From: Nostoc sp. LEGE 12450
GTDB lineage: Bacteria; Cyanobacteriota; Cyanobacteriia; Cyanobacteriales; Nostocaceae
Reading direction: 5' to 3'
Length of the DNA stretch: 64,000 nucleotides
Assembly: GCF_015206895.1 (NCBI RefSeq)
Contig: NZ_JADEXU010000004.1
Span: 1 to 64,000, forward strand
Of this stretch, positions 36,950-45,197 are shown one piece after another (position 1 is the first letter of the stretch; every line of letters starts with the position of its first letter). The notes below the pieces were generated by a model, which saw nothing but the letters and a program-made list of their open reading frames with translations, did not search any database and was not told the DNA's origin. Position numbers and translations under genes: made by a program.

Positions 36950-38959
36950 ATGAGCATTTCGACTTCTGTGCTGAGTGATCTGCTAAAGTTCCTACCATAC
37001 TTGCGGCCCCAGCTATATTTTAAGGCTTCACTAACGGCGCTCTCCCATGCGATGGAAGATCAAGTTTTGGCTGCGACTTTAGCACAACCCCTTGTAATTG
37101 CTAGTTTCCAGCGAGAGCGATTCTACCGCCAAGAAGCTCATCGCTACCTGCGACTTGCCTTGCGGAGTAACCAAATATACGTATTAGCTGCTCCAGAAAC
37201 GGATTTCGCCAATAGTTCGGAACACTACGAAAAGATCGCTTTTGAGCCAACGGATGGCTTAAGTCAAGAGTGGCATTTGGTAGTGATTGCTGACAATTAT
37301 GCAACTTGTCTAGTTTGTCGGGAAAGTCTTGGTTCTATTGCCAAAAACAAGCAACTACCGGAACTAAGCCCTAATCTGGATATAGACACAGCGCGAAGAT
37401 TTGAAGGAGTTTGGACATCGGAAAGGGGAGTTAGCCTCAAAGCAGCTGAATTGCTGTTAGACAGGATTTTGGTTTACAGACCAGAACTGGCAAGTAAAAT
37501 AAACGAGGCACGTCAGAGGTTTAGCATAGGAGAGCCGCGAAGCCACTCTGGAGCAGAACAGATCAACGAATATGCTTGTGACATCGATACAGATCCCTTT
37601 GTGCAACGCTTAGTAACTTACTTGCAAGCTAGTCAGTACAAATTGCACAAAGCCTACCGTTCCATTGCAGCCCAAGCACGAAAAGAACGATTAGTCAACT
37701 CGATTAGCACAGCCATTCGGCGATCGCTCGATCCTCACGAAGTTCTCCAGGTGGCGGCACAAGAATTAGGACAACACCTAGAAGCTTGTCGCTGTTTAAT
37801 TTACCGCGCTCAAGCTACAGATAGCCAAGCCATAATTGAACACGAGTTTTTGAATCCCGGCATTTTATCGCTTCGTGGGCAAACCTGGGAATTAGAGAAA
37901 AATTCCCTATTTCGGGACATAGTGCAACAAGGCGAAGGTGTTTGTATTAGCGATACACTGAACGATCCTCGTGTTAACAATTCGCCAGGACTTTCCTTGA
38001 TTGCCAAAAAGTTTGCCATTCGTTCTTGGCTGATGGAACCAGTCTTTTATCAAGGGCGATTATTGGGCATTGTGGAGTTGCACTACTGTAAGATGCCACC
38101 GCACGAGTGCCAACCTGGGGAATTGGATTTGGTAGAAGCGATCGCCACCCAAGTAGGAGCAGCCCTAATCCAAGCGGAAGCCTACGCCAACCTAGAAGAA
38201 CTTAACCAGCAGCTAGAAGCCCTAGACCGCACCCGCAGCAACCTTATAGCCATCACTGGACACGAGCTGCGTACTCCCCTATCTACCATTCAAGTGTGTC
38301 TAGAAAGTCTCGCTAGTGAGCCAGATATGCCCTTGGAGTTGCAGCAAATTATGCTCAACACGGCTCTTTCCGACTCAGAACGGATGCGAAAATTGGTACA
38401 AGATTTCCTCACACTTTCCAACTTGGAAAGCGGGCGAGTGCAATGGCATCCAGAATCCCTGACTTTACAAGAGTGTGTGGATTTAGCACTCAGCCGCAAT
38501 CGCACGCGTTCTGCAACGGAAAAGCCGCCCCAAATCAAGACTCAAATTGCCGAAAATCTACCTCTGGTAAGGGCTGATGGTGATTGGCTAGTAGAAGTAC
38601 TGGCAAAACTCATGGACAATGCTTGTAAATTTACGCCACCCGAAGGAAAAATCACCATTAAAGCGTTTTCCAACAGCCATCAAATGGTCGAGGTGACTGT
38701 GGCTGACACAGGACGCGGCATTGAACCCAATCGTTTAGAAGTAGTTTTTGACCGCTTCTATCAAGAAGAGGGAGCGCTACGCCGCACCACTGGCGGAACA
38801 GGGCTTGGTTTAGCTATTTGTCGTCAAATTGTTAATGGCTGGGGTGGAGAAATTTGGGCTGAGTCAACCGGCAAAGATCAGGGTAGCCAATTTCACTTCA
38901 CCATCCCCATTGTTCAGAATAGCCATGAGGAAAAGCGGACAAAAGTCAAGAGTAAATAG
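36950..38959 (+). CDS. DICT-GAF sensor histidine kinase
   Basis: 669 residues, soluble. Residues about 15-180 form a DICT domain (LRPQLYFKASLTALSHAMEDQVL; PLVIASFQRERFYRQEAHRYLRL; HLVVIADNYATCLVCRE), a sensory domain often joined to GGDEF, kinase or MerR outputs in cyanobacteria. Residues about 250-400 are a GAF domain. The kinase follows: phospho-acceptor His438 in TGHELRTPLST, N box MDNACKFTPP, G1 DTGRGIEP, F box FDRFYQ, G2 GGTGLGLAICRQI. No response regulator adjoins it, so the partner is encoded elsewhere. Signal unknown; a light or redox role would be a guess. CAATAATTC precedes the ATG, no strong ribosome-binding site. Confidence 0.92.
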   Translation: MSISTSVLSDLLKFLPYLRPQLYFKASLTALSHAMEDQVLAATLAQPLVIASFQRERFYRQEAHRYLRLALRSNQIYVLAAPETDFANSSEHYEKIAFEPTDGLSQEWHLVVIADNYATCLVCRESLGSIAKNKQLPELSPNLDIDTARRFEGVWTSERGVSLKAAELLLDRILVYRPELASKINEARQRFSIGEPRSHSGAEQINEYACDIDTDPFVQRLVTYLQASQYKLHKAYRSIAAQARKERLVNSISTAIRRSLDPHEVLQVAAQELGQHLEACRCLIYRAQATDSQAIIEHEFLNPGILSLRGQTWELEKNSLFRDIVQQGEGVCISDTLNDPRVNNSPGLSLIAKKFAIRSWLMEPVFYQGRLLGIVELHYCKMPPHECQPGELDLVEAIATQVGAALIQAEAYANLEELNQQLEALDRTRSNLIAITGHELRTPLSTIQVCLESLASEPDMPLELQQIMLNTALSDSERMRKLVQDFLTLSNLESGRVQWHPESLTLQECVDLALSRNRTRSATEKPPQIKTQIAENLPLVRADGDWLVEVLAKLMDNACKFTPPEGKITIKAFSNSHQMVEVTVADTGRGIEPNRLEVVFDRFYQEEGALRRTTGGTGLGLAICRQIVNGWGGEIWAESTGKDQGSQFHFTIPIVQNSHEEKRTKVKSK

Positions 38960-38961
38960 GT

Positions 38962-39187
38962 ATTAGTCCTTTGTCATTAGTCCTTTGTCATTAGTCCTTT
39001 GTCATTAGTCATTGGGCACTTGTACTGAGCCTATCGCTAAAGCGAAAGCTTCGCTAACGCGTAGCGTCTCGTAGAGAAGCCGTAAAGCCTGCGGCATAGC
39101 TACGCTTAGGGCGGAGCCTCTCGTAGAGAAGTATGGGGCATTGGTTTTTAACAAATGACAAAGAACAAAGGACAAATGACTAAAAAC
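38962..39187. repeat. 226-bp composite inverted repeat (MITE-like) before psaD
   Basis: Left side: three tandem TAGTCCTTTGTCAT units (38964-39018). Right side: their complement (ACAAATGACAAAGAACAAAG..., 39150-39187). Between them is a GC-rich core with a 13-base direct repeat TCTCGTAGAGAAG at 39067 and 39119. The whole can fold into one stem with an internal structured core. It fills the psaD upstream region. Confidence 0.7.
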
Positions 39188-39269
39188 TGTTACAGTCTAT
39201 AACGCGATCGCAATATGATCCTGGTTGCAGTGTTAGGATTCCCTAAAAACGTTGAGAGAACGGAACTTT

Positions 39270-39695
39270 ATGGCAGAAACACTCTCTGGACAAACCCCAC
39301 TATTTGCTGGCAGCACTGGTGGCTTGCTAAAGAAAGCAGAAGTGGAAGAAAAGTACGCTATCACTTGGACTAGCCCGAAAGAGCAAGTTTTTGAATTGCC
39401 TACAGGTGGTGCTGCTACTATGCGGAAAGGTGAAAACCTGCTGTATATAGCTCGGAAAGAATATGGTATCTTTTTGGGCGGTCAGCAACTCCGGAAACTC
39501 AAAATTACAGATTACAAAGTCTACCGGATTTTACCCAACGGAGAAACCACTTTACTTCACCCAGCTGATGGTGTCTTCCCTGAAAAGGTAAATGAAGGTC
39601 GTGACAAAGTGCGTTATGTAGACCGTCGGATCGGACAAAACCCCAGTCCCTCTAAAGTTAAGTTTAGCGGTGTTGCAACCTACGACGCTCCGTAA
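39270..39695 (+). CDS. psaD: Photosystem I subunit II (PsaD)
   Basis: 141-residue stromal extrinsic subunit of photosystem I that docks ferredoxin and stabilises PsaC. The sequence AEKYA-type core is clear: [51 protein letters not shown] and [28 protein letters not shown], with C-terminal basic patch. I start at ATG 39270 (MAETLSGQ); a TTG six codons upstream would add residues absent from PsaD proteins. A TATAAC box at 39199-39204 could be its -10. It is followed by a hairpin and trpE. Confidence 0.97.
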   Translation: MAETLSGQTPLFAGSTGGLLKKAEVEEKYAITWTSPKEQVFELPTGGAATMRKGENLLYIARKEYGIFLGGQQLRKLKITDYKVYRILPNGETTLLHPADGVFPEKVNEGRDKVRYVDRRIGQNPSPSKVKFSGVATYDAP

Positions 39696-39711
39696 TTAGC
39701 TTTTAGTAGCT

Positions 39712-39780
39712 AATGGGTAATTAGTAATGGGTAATTGGTAAGAAAAAAATTACCCATTACCCATTATCAATTACCAATTA
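39712..39780. repeat. Inverted repeat of AATGGGTAATT units between psaD and trpE
   Basis: Two AATGGGTAATT-type units are followed, after an A-run, by TTACCCATTACCCATTATC and its variants. It forms a long hairpin that can end psaD transcription. Confidence 0.7.
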
Positions 39781-39792
39781 CTTTTGAAAATA

Positions 39793-41322
39793 ATGATTTT
39801 TCCGCATTTCTCCCAGTTTTCAAGCCTAGCGCAACAAGGCAACTTCGTCCCCGTATATCAAGAATGGGTAGCGGACTTAGATACGCCCGTATCTGCTTGG
39901 TATAAAGTTTGTGCAGGTCAGCCCTATAGCTTTTTGTTGGAATCGATAGAAGGTGGGGAAAAACTAGGACGCTATAGTTTAGTAGGCTGCGATCCGCTTT
40001 GGGTTTTGGAAGCAAGGGGCGATCGCACCACCCAGTTAAACCGCGATGGTTCGCAGGTTGTTTTTGCAGGCGACCCTTTTGCAGCTTTAGCCGAATGTTT
40101 AGCACCTTATCACCCAGTCAAGTTACCAGAGTTACCGCCAGGGATTGGCGGTTTGTTTGGGTTTTGGAGCTATGAATTGATTAACTGGATTGAGCCGCGC
40201 GTGCCAATCTATCCACCCGATGAGCGAAATATCCCTGATGGCTTGTGGATGCAGGTAGACCACCTGTTGATTTTTGACCAGGTGAAGCGAAAAATTTGGG
40301 CGATCGCTTATGCTGATTTACGCGACCCCAATGTAGATTTACACGCAGCCTATCAACAAGCGTGCGATCGCGTCACCCAAATGCTCGAAAAGCTATCTCT
40401 CCCCCTATCCCCAGAAAAAACTCGATTGGAATGGAAACCGCCAGGAAGTAGGGGAGCAGAGGAGCATAAAAGCGGCGAAACAGACGAGTACAACAGTAAT
40501 TTTACCCGCCCTGATTTTTGCGCTAGTGTCCAAAAAGCCAAAGACTACATCAAAGCAGGCGATATTTTTCAAGTAGTAATTTCTCAGCGACTATCAACAC
40601 CATACACAGGCGACCCCTTCGCCCTTTACCGCTCCCTACGTCAGATAAATCCTTCGCCTTACATGGCTTACTTTAACTTCCAAGATTGGCAAATCATCGG
40701 TTCCAGTCCTGAAGTGATGGTGAAAGCCGAAACTGCTCCAGATGGGGGAGTTATAGCAACGGTACGCCCCATTGCTGGGACACGTCCACGGGGTAAAACT
40801 ACCCAGCAAGATGCAGCATTCGCTCAAGATTTACTCGAAGATCCCAAGGAAGTTGCCGAACACGTGATGCTTGTAGATTTAGGGCGGAATGATTTGGGGC
40901 GTGTTTGTCAAAATGGTAGCGTCAAAGTTGATGAATTAATGGTAGTTGAGCGCTACTCCCATGTGATGCATATTGTCAGCAATGTTGTAGGTAAATTAGC
41001 ACTAGATAAAACAGCATGGGATTTATTGAAAGCTTGTTTCCCAGCCGGTACGGTAAGTGGCGCACCCAAGATTCGGGCAATGGAAATTATCCACGAGTTA
41101 GAGTCTAGTCGGCGCGGTGTTTATTCGGGTGTGTATGGATATTACGATTTTGAAGGACAATTAAATACTGCGATCGCAATTCGCACAATGGTGGTACATG
41201 ACAAGACGGTTAGCGTACAAGCTGGCGCAGGTTTAGTGGCTGATTCTGAGCCAGAAAAAGAATACGAAGAGACGTTGAATAAAGCTAGAGGTCTATTAGA
41301 AGCAATTCGTTGTTTGCGTTGA
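39793..41322 (+). CDS. trpE: Anthranilate synthase component I
   Basis: 509 residues from the ATG at 39793 (a TTG three codons upstream is an alternative). TrpE converts chorismate to anthranilate with glutamine-derived ammonia from TrpG. N-terminal regulatory region contains SFLLESIEGGEKLGRYSLVG with the LLES tryptophan-feedback motif; the C-terminal chorismate-binding domain shows IFQVVISQRLSTPYTGDPF, SPEVMVK, RPIAGTRPRG, EHVMLVDLGRNDLGRV and AGTVSGAPKIRAMEII. About residues 205-230 is a Pro/Gly/Glu-rich insert of low complexity (PPGSRGAEEHKSGETDE). Genes of other Trp steps are not adjacent. Confidence 0.94.
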   Translation: MIFPHFSQFSSLAQQGNFVPVYQEWVADLDTPVSAWYKVCAGQPYSFLLESIEGGEKLGRYSLVGCDPLWVLEARGDRTTQLNRDGSQVVFAGDPFAALAECLAPYHPVKLPELPPGIGGLFGFWSYELINWIEPRVPIYPPDERNIPDGLWMQVDHLLIFDQVKRKIWAIAYADLRDPNVDLHAAYQQACDRVTQMLEKLSLPLSPEKTRLEWKPPGSRGAEEHKSGETDEYNSNFTRPDFCASVQKAKDYIKAGDIFQVVISQRLSTPYTGDPFALYRSLRQINPSPYMAYFNFQDWQIIGSSPEVMVKAETAPDGGVIATVRPIAGTRPRGKTTQQDAAFAQDLLEDPKEVAEHVMLVDLGRNDLGRVCQNGSVKVDELMVVERYSHVMHIVSNVVGKLALDKTAWDLLKACFPAGTVSGAPKIRAMEIIHELESSRRGVYSGVYGYYDFEGQLNTAIAIRTMVVHDKTVSVQAGAGLVADSEPEKEYEETLNKARGLLEAIRCLR

Positions 41323-41571
41323 ACTGGGGGCTAGTAGTGACGGAAGTTTGCCTAGCTTTAACAGGTAATTGAAGTTCTACGGCTCATAATTAAAGTCCGC
41401 TCAAGTGTTCAAGATACAGCAGATTGCAATGTGGTGAGGTACCAATACGGTTCGGTTAAAGGGGAAAGGGGAAAGGGAAAAGGTTTTGAATACATCCTTT
41501 ACCCTTTACCCAGACCACAAGGAAAGTGAAAAATGCTTATCCGAACTGTATTGGGTGAGGTACAGACAATC

Positions 41572-41599
41572 GTAGGGGCAATTCATGAATTGCCCCTAC
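41572..41599. repeat. 28-bp perfect palindromic repeat, copy 3
   Basis: GTAGGGGCAATTCA followed immediately by its exact complement; centre ATTCATGAAT. Best preserved of the three copies (others at 3435 and 14548). Confidence 0.9.
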
Positions 41600-41671
41600 C
41601 TGTCTACTTCATTTTCCTGAAATACGCTGTAACTAAAATTCTTATTTAATCATCTGAAAGAAATGCAATAA

Positions 41672-41709
41672 AATTCGTAATGTAGCACAAATCTGCTACA
41701 TTACGAATT
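41672..41709. terminator. Perfect 16-bp stem hairpin with 6-base loop
   Basis: AATTCGTAATGTAGCA (41672-41687), loop CAAATC, then the exact complement (41694-41709). It lies downstream of the minus-strand hli operon and upstream of no plus-strand gene, so a terminator for either side is likely; an A/T-rich context flanks it. Confidence 0.55.
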
Positions 41710-41749
41710 CTAATAAAAATTATATCGTTATGTAATGGCTTTATAGTTA

Positions 41750-42010
41750 CTATCGCCTGCAATTAATGGCCAACTGGTTTTTATTGGTCAGTTGTAAAAC
41801 CGGGCTTGATATAAGTACAGTAACAGTTCGATTTGCTGTATGAGAATCTAGACCAGACTTTAACAGTTGATTGATCAATATTCTTCTATTTTGAATTACA
41901 TAGGTTTTGCTTTGAACTGCAAGATGTTTGGAAACAATTTCTGCTACTTCTAAACCCATGTATCCACAATACCGTGACAAATTAGGAAGCTTTATAAATC
42001 CAATCAACAT
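41750..42010 (-). CDS. Hypothetical protein downstream of the hli pair
   Basis: 86 residues (LEVAEIVSKHLAVQSKTYVIQNRRILINQLLKSGLDSHTANRTVTVLISSPVLQLTNKNQL). Mixed helical, no membrane span. I recognise no domain. It lies 115 bases after the small membrane protein gene on the same strand and may be the tail of that operon. Moderate doubt that it is real. Confidence 0.4.
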   Translation of the reverse strand: MLIGFIKLPNLSRYCGYMGLEVAEIVSKHLAVQSKTYVIQNRRILINQLLKSGLDSHTANRTVTVLISSPVLQLTNKNQLAINCRR

Positions 42011-42125
42011 CGAATTTTTTCCAAAGCTAAAGAGACTTTTTTAGGCATATTGGATAGTGAAAATAAGTCCTGGTATCCAAATCCAAGACCTCTATTGAAG
42101 TTACTAGTAAAATGAACAAACTTGT

Positions 42126-42365
42126 TCATCCTAATTGAGTGAAATAAATCGCCCAAAGCATTCCAGTTACTCCAATAGCGATTAAGAGATTAGTGAAAAA
42201 TCTACCGAATTCAATTTCTTGTCCCAGTCCCTTGTCATCTTGACCGCCACTGAAAAACAATGACCACGCTTGATTTGCATTGATGGTCTCAAAGTTGTTG
42301 AAATCAGGTCTAAAAACGACTGTTCCAATCAAATCTTTTTTGGGGTAATCAAAATCAGTTTTCAT
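42126..42365 (-). CDS. Small single-span membrane protein encoded with hli
   Basis: 79 residues: a soluble N-terminal region (LIGTVVFRPDFNNFETINANQAWSLFFSGGQDDKGLGQEIEFGRFFTN) and one C-terminal membrane helix (LLIAIGVTGMLWAIYFTQL). It lacks the ExxNxR chlorophyll-binding helix of HLIPs. It starts 64 bases after the hli stop on the same strand, so the two are probably one operon. A role as partner of the HLIP in pigment-protein assembly is inference; it may be related to LilA-type proteins, but I cannot confirm that from sequence alone. GGCAAAC precedes the ATG. Confidence 0.7.
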   Translation of the reverse strand: MKTDFDYPKKDLIGTVVFRPDFNNFETINANQAWSLFFSGGQDDKGLGQEIEFGRFFTNLLIAIGVTGMLWAIYFTQLG

Positions 42366-42429
42366 AAGTTTGCCTTTAAATTGTTTTATTTGTCAACTGG
42401 AGAAAATTCGTAAATCTGAAGTGTGTTCT

Positions 42430-42642
42430 CTAAAAACTAGTTAGCCATCCAATCAAACCGTGTCCGGTGAAAACTTCCAACGCGATGAGTGAGATAAAAC
42501 CAATCATTGCCAAACGACCATTGAGTTTTTCGGCATATTCGGTGAAGCCTATCTGTGGGGTTTCATCAACATAAATTTTGGGTTCAATTACAAATCTGTT
42601 GAGTTGACCGCGTTCGTTAATAGTAAGGCCTTTGTTTGTCAT
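42430..42642 (-). CDS. hli: High-light-inducible protein (HLIP/SCP, CAB-like)
   Basis: 70-residue single-helix chlorophyll-binding protein of thylakoids. The CAB signature is GFTEYAEKLNGRLAMIGFISLIALE (ExxNxR in EKLNGR), followed by the usual GHGLIGWL end. HLIPs dimerise, bind chlorophyll and beta-carotene, and protect newly made or stressed photosystem II. The N-terminal extension of about 30 residues is typical of the longer HliC/D-like forms. First gene of a small minus-strand operon with the next membrane protein. Confidence 0.93.
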   Translation of the reverse strand: MTNKGLTINERGQLNRFVIEPKIYVDETPQIGFTEYAEKLNGRLAMIGFISLIALEVFTGHGLIGWLTSF

Positions 42643-42853
42643 CTTTTACTTTTTATTGTTGTGTTCTGTAAATGAATGTAACTTATTGTAAATATTTTTT
42701 GCAAGTACTTGACACAGCAAAAAAGGTAGTAACAACCGCACTAAGCAGGTAGGGTCTTTTGGATTCATGCCAAAAGATAAAAGATGTGTACGACAGCACA
42801 ATAGGTATGGCAAAAGATTGTTTGCGTAACTTAGATAAGTCTAGAGACATGTG

Positions 42854-42880
42854 ATGTCTACGACGGGCTATGCCTATGCT
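42854..42880. repeat. GATGTCTACGACGGGCTATG dispersed repeat copy
   Basis: Same family as 33759-33785 with three transitions. Confidence 0.7.
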
Positions 42881-43116
42881 CTTGTGAATGAATACACACA
42901 AAAGCATTAATTGCCTTTAATGCAACTTCAGTAAAACTTATCATTTACATAAACAAAAATTATCATTTTATAGCTGAGGAAGTATTGCTTATTTGTAACG
43001 GAATTGTTATGTTTCTTTACATAAAGATACAAAAGCAAGATGAATGCGTTAAATCACTACTAACCATAGTTTTCTAAATAACTATGTAGTTACTCTCGCA
43101 ATATCTTTGGTAAAGC

Positions 43117-43143
43117 GATGTCCACGATGGACTACACCTATAC
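43117..43143. repeat. Diverged GATGTCCACGATGGACTACA dispersed repeat copy
   Basis: Same family; differences from 33759-33785 are nearly all C-to-T or G-to-A. Confidence 0.6.
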
Positions 43144-43251
43144 AAAGAATGCTGAGTACCTTTATCAACAGCTAAACGCATTTTCCCTCTGTCTTTGCAC
43201 ATTTAATTTTCACATCCGATAGAACTGTAATTTTTTTAGGGAACATCTGCT

Positions 43252-44214
43252 ATGTCTTTTACCATCAAGTCGGCTCAAAGTATTTTTCCCGGCACGCTAG
43301 TTGCTGACGTTGTTCCAACTGTTGTCGAATCATTCTCTCAACTCAATGCTGAAGATCAACTAGCATTACTCTGGTTTGCTTATACCGAGATGGGTAGAAG
43401 TATTACCGTTGCCGCTCCCGGAGCAGCCAACATGGTACTCGCACAAGGCTTACTCGAACAAATTAAGCAGATGCCTTTCGAGGCTCAAACACGAGTCATG
43501 TATGATTTAGCTAATCGTGCTGACACTCCCCTCTGCCGTTCTTATGCATCCTTCACTGTAAACATTAAGTTGGGCTTTTGGTATCAGTTAGGAGAATGGA
43601 TGGCTCAGGGAATCGTTGCTCCTATTCCAGAAGGCTACAAGCTTTCTCCCAAGGCTGCTGATGTGTTAGAAGCAATCAGAAATGCTGATTCAGGTCAACA
43701 AATCACAATTCTCCGCAATACCGTAGTGAGCATGGGATTTGACCCGAATGCTCCCGGTAGTTACAAAAAAGTCTCAGAACCTGTTGCTCCACCCACAGCA
43801 CCGGCATTTCGGACTAAAGTCACCATTGAGGGTATCAACAACCCTACAGTGCTTGGCTATATCAACAACATGAATGCCAATGACTTTGACGCTGCTGTTG
43901 CTCTGTTCACCTCTGAAGGTGGTTTGCAACCTCCCTTTGAAAGACCGATTATTGGTCAAGATGCAATCCGCGCTTATATGCGTGAAGAATGCCAGGGATT
44001 AAAAATGATACCAGAGCGTGGTATATCCGAGCCAGTAGAAGATGGCTATACCCAAGTTAAAGTCACCGGCAAAGTCCAAACCCCTTGGTTCGGTGCAAGT
44101 GTAGGTATGAATATTGCATGGCGGTTTTTGCTCGATCCCCAAGGCAAAATTTTCTTCGTAGCGATTGACTTGCTTGCTTCTCCTAAAGAACTGCTGAACC
44201 TAGTACGTAAGTAA
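43252..44214 (+). CDS. ocp: Orange carotenoid protein
   Basis: 320-residue photoactive keto-carotenoid protein that quenches phycobilisome excitation in strong blue-green light. Residues about 15-165 are the helical N-terminal domain (LNAEDQLALLWFAYTEMGRSITVAAPGAANM; DTPLCRSYASFTVNIKLGFWYQLGEWMAQG); ITILRNTVVSMGF carries the Arg155-type residue that forms the interdomain salt bridge. A Pro-rich linker (EPVAPPTAPAFRTK) leads to the NTF2-like C-terminal domain, with the carotenoid-contact Tyr in VLGYINNMNANDFD and Trp in MNIAWRFLL. End LLASPKELLNLV is shared with the CTDH at 60448. Full length, so able to photoswitch. No frp gene (OCP recovery) is adjacent. Confidence 0.97.
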   Translation: MSFTIKSAQSIFPGTLVADVVPTVVESFSQLNAEDQLALLWFAYTEMGRSITVAAPGAANMVLAQGLLEQIKQMPFEAQTRVMYDLANRADTPLCRSYASFTVNIKLGFWYQLGEWMAQGIVAPIPEGYKLSPKAADVLEAIRNADSGQQITILRNTVVSMGFDPNAPGSYKKVSEPVAPPTAPAFRTKVTIEGINNPTVLGYINNMNANDFDAAVALFTSEGGLQPPFERPIIGQDAIRAYMREECQGLKMIPERGISEPVEDGYTQVKVTGKVQTPWFGASVGMNIAWRFLLDPQGKIFFVAIDLLASPKELLNLVRK

Positions 44215-44231
44215 AAGCTAGATTAGTCATT

Positions 44232-44303
44232 GCTTAAGCGTGGATGAGTGAAAGAGCGTGGGTGTAGCCCGCCCTAGACATCACCATCTCACCACGCTTA
44301 AGT
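44232..44303. terminator. Hairpin after ocp enclosing an inverted dispersed-repeat copy
   Basis: GCTTAAGCGTGG (44232-44243) and CCACGCTTAAG (44292-44302) form the stem. The loop holds GGTGTAGCCCGCCCTAGACA (44261-44280), the complement of the GATGTCTACGACGGGCTACG repeat. Confidence 0.65.
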
Positions 44304-44443
44304 ATTGGAAAGCAACCAGTCTCATCGGCAATATTGTAAAAGATTGTCAAATAATTTTAATCTTGGTGCGAAGTTTTAAAAGTCTCTTAATAAGAAGTAT
44401 TTTCAGAAATTATTGATTAGATACTGTAATTTTCAGGTGAAAA

Positions 44444-45088
44444 ATGGAAATTTGGAAGGCAGGCTGTATGGATGCTAATGAACTTCTCAAACGCTATTGT
44501 GCAGGAGAGAGAAATTTTACTCAAGTAAGCCTGCACTTAGTTAACCTCAGCGAGGTGTGTTTAGCTGGAATCAACTTGAATCAATCTAACTTGGCTAACG
44601 CGACTTTATCACAGACTAACCTGCGCGGAGCAAACTTAATTGAAGCAAATTTGACTGCGGCAACCTTATGGAGAACCGATCTAAGTGGCTCAAATCTGAT
44701 TTTAGCAAACCTCAAGACTGCTAATCTGATTCGGGCAACTCTTAGGAAGGTGGACTTGCATAAGGCTTCCCTGATGAAAGCAGACCTGCGTTTAGCAGAC
44801 TTGCATGATGCTGACCTCAGTAATGCAAACTTGGCTGGAGCAGACTTGCGTTATGCTAACCTCAATGGTGTAAACTTGGCTGGAGCAAATCTCAGTGGTG
44901 CAAACCTGACTGGCACAAAATTGAGCAATACAGACCTGAGTCATGCCAGTCTCACCAAAGCTATTTTGTGTAAAACGGATTTAATTGACGTTGATTTCAC
45001 CGAAGTAGACCTGACTGGGGTCAATCTGCACCACTGCTTATTTAACGGAGTCACGCTACCTAAACGAAGCTTAATTGAAGCGGGTTGA
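44444..45088 (+). CDS. Pentapeptide-repeat protein
   Basis: 214 residues, nearly all A(D/N)LXX repeats from about residue 40 to 195 (LRGANLIEANLTAATLWRTDLSGSNLILANL; ADLRLADLHDADLSNANLAGADLRYANLNGVNLAGANLSGANLTG), forming a right-handed quadrilateral beta helix of about 30 units. The N-terminal MDANELLKRYCAGERNF is a common start of cyanobacterial members. The ATG at 44444 has a good AGGTGA ribosome-binding site; the ATG at 44468 would remove nine residues. Function unknown; such proteins can bind proteins or mimic DNA. It follows ocp but is separated by a hairpin. Confidence 0.88.
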   Translation: MEIWKAGCMDANELLKRYCAGERNFTQVSLHLVNLSEVCLAGINLNQSNLANATLSQTNLRGANLIEANLTAATLWRTDLSGSNLILANLKTANLIRATLRKVDLHKASLMKADLRLADLHDADLSNANLAGADLRYANLNGVNLAGANLSGANLTGTKLSNTDLSHASLTKAILCKTDLIDVDFTEVDLTGVNLHHCLFNGVTLPKRSLIEAG

Positions 45089-45197
45089 GTGTTGCTGTCG
45101 TCTAATTAAAAATTTAAAATCAGTTTTTAATTTTTAATTCTAACTTGAGATTTTGGTAAAGAGCGATCGCAAAATGCCTGTAATATTTAAGTCGCTT

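Larger units (their letters stand above)
41323..41749. other. Intergenic region with three inverted repeats
   Basis: 427 bases. GGGGAAAGGGGAAAGGG (41461-41479) faces CCTTTACCCTTTACCC (41499-41514); the 28-bp palindrome follows at 41572; a 16-bp hairpin lies at 41672. No gene seen. Confidence 0.5.
42643..43251. other. Divergent regulatory region between hli and ocp, with two dispersed repeats
   Basis: 609 bases serving two photoprotective genes. Repeat copies at 42854-42880 and 43117-43143 (GATGTCTACGACGGGCTATG and GATGTCCACGATGGACTACA forms). The 75-codon minus frame at 42683-42907 runs through the first repeat and is not believed. AT-rich elsewhere; no firm promoter boxes. Confidence 0.5.

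Noticed and set aside
42683-42907. 75-codon minus-strand ORF upstream of hli
   Set aside because: It runs through a dispersed repeat and the hli promoter region and has no ribosome-binding site.
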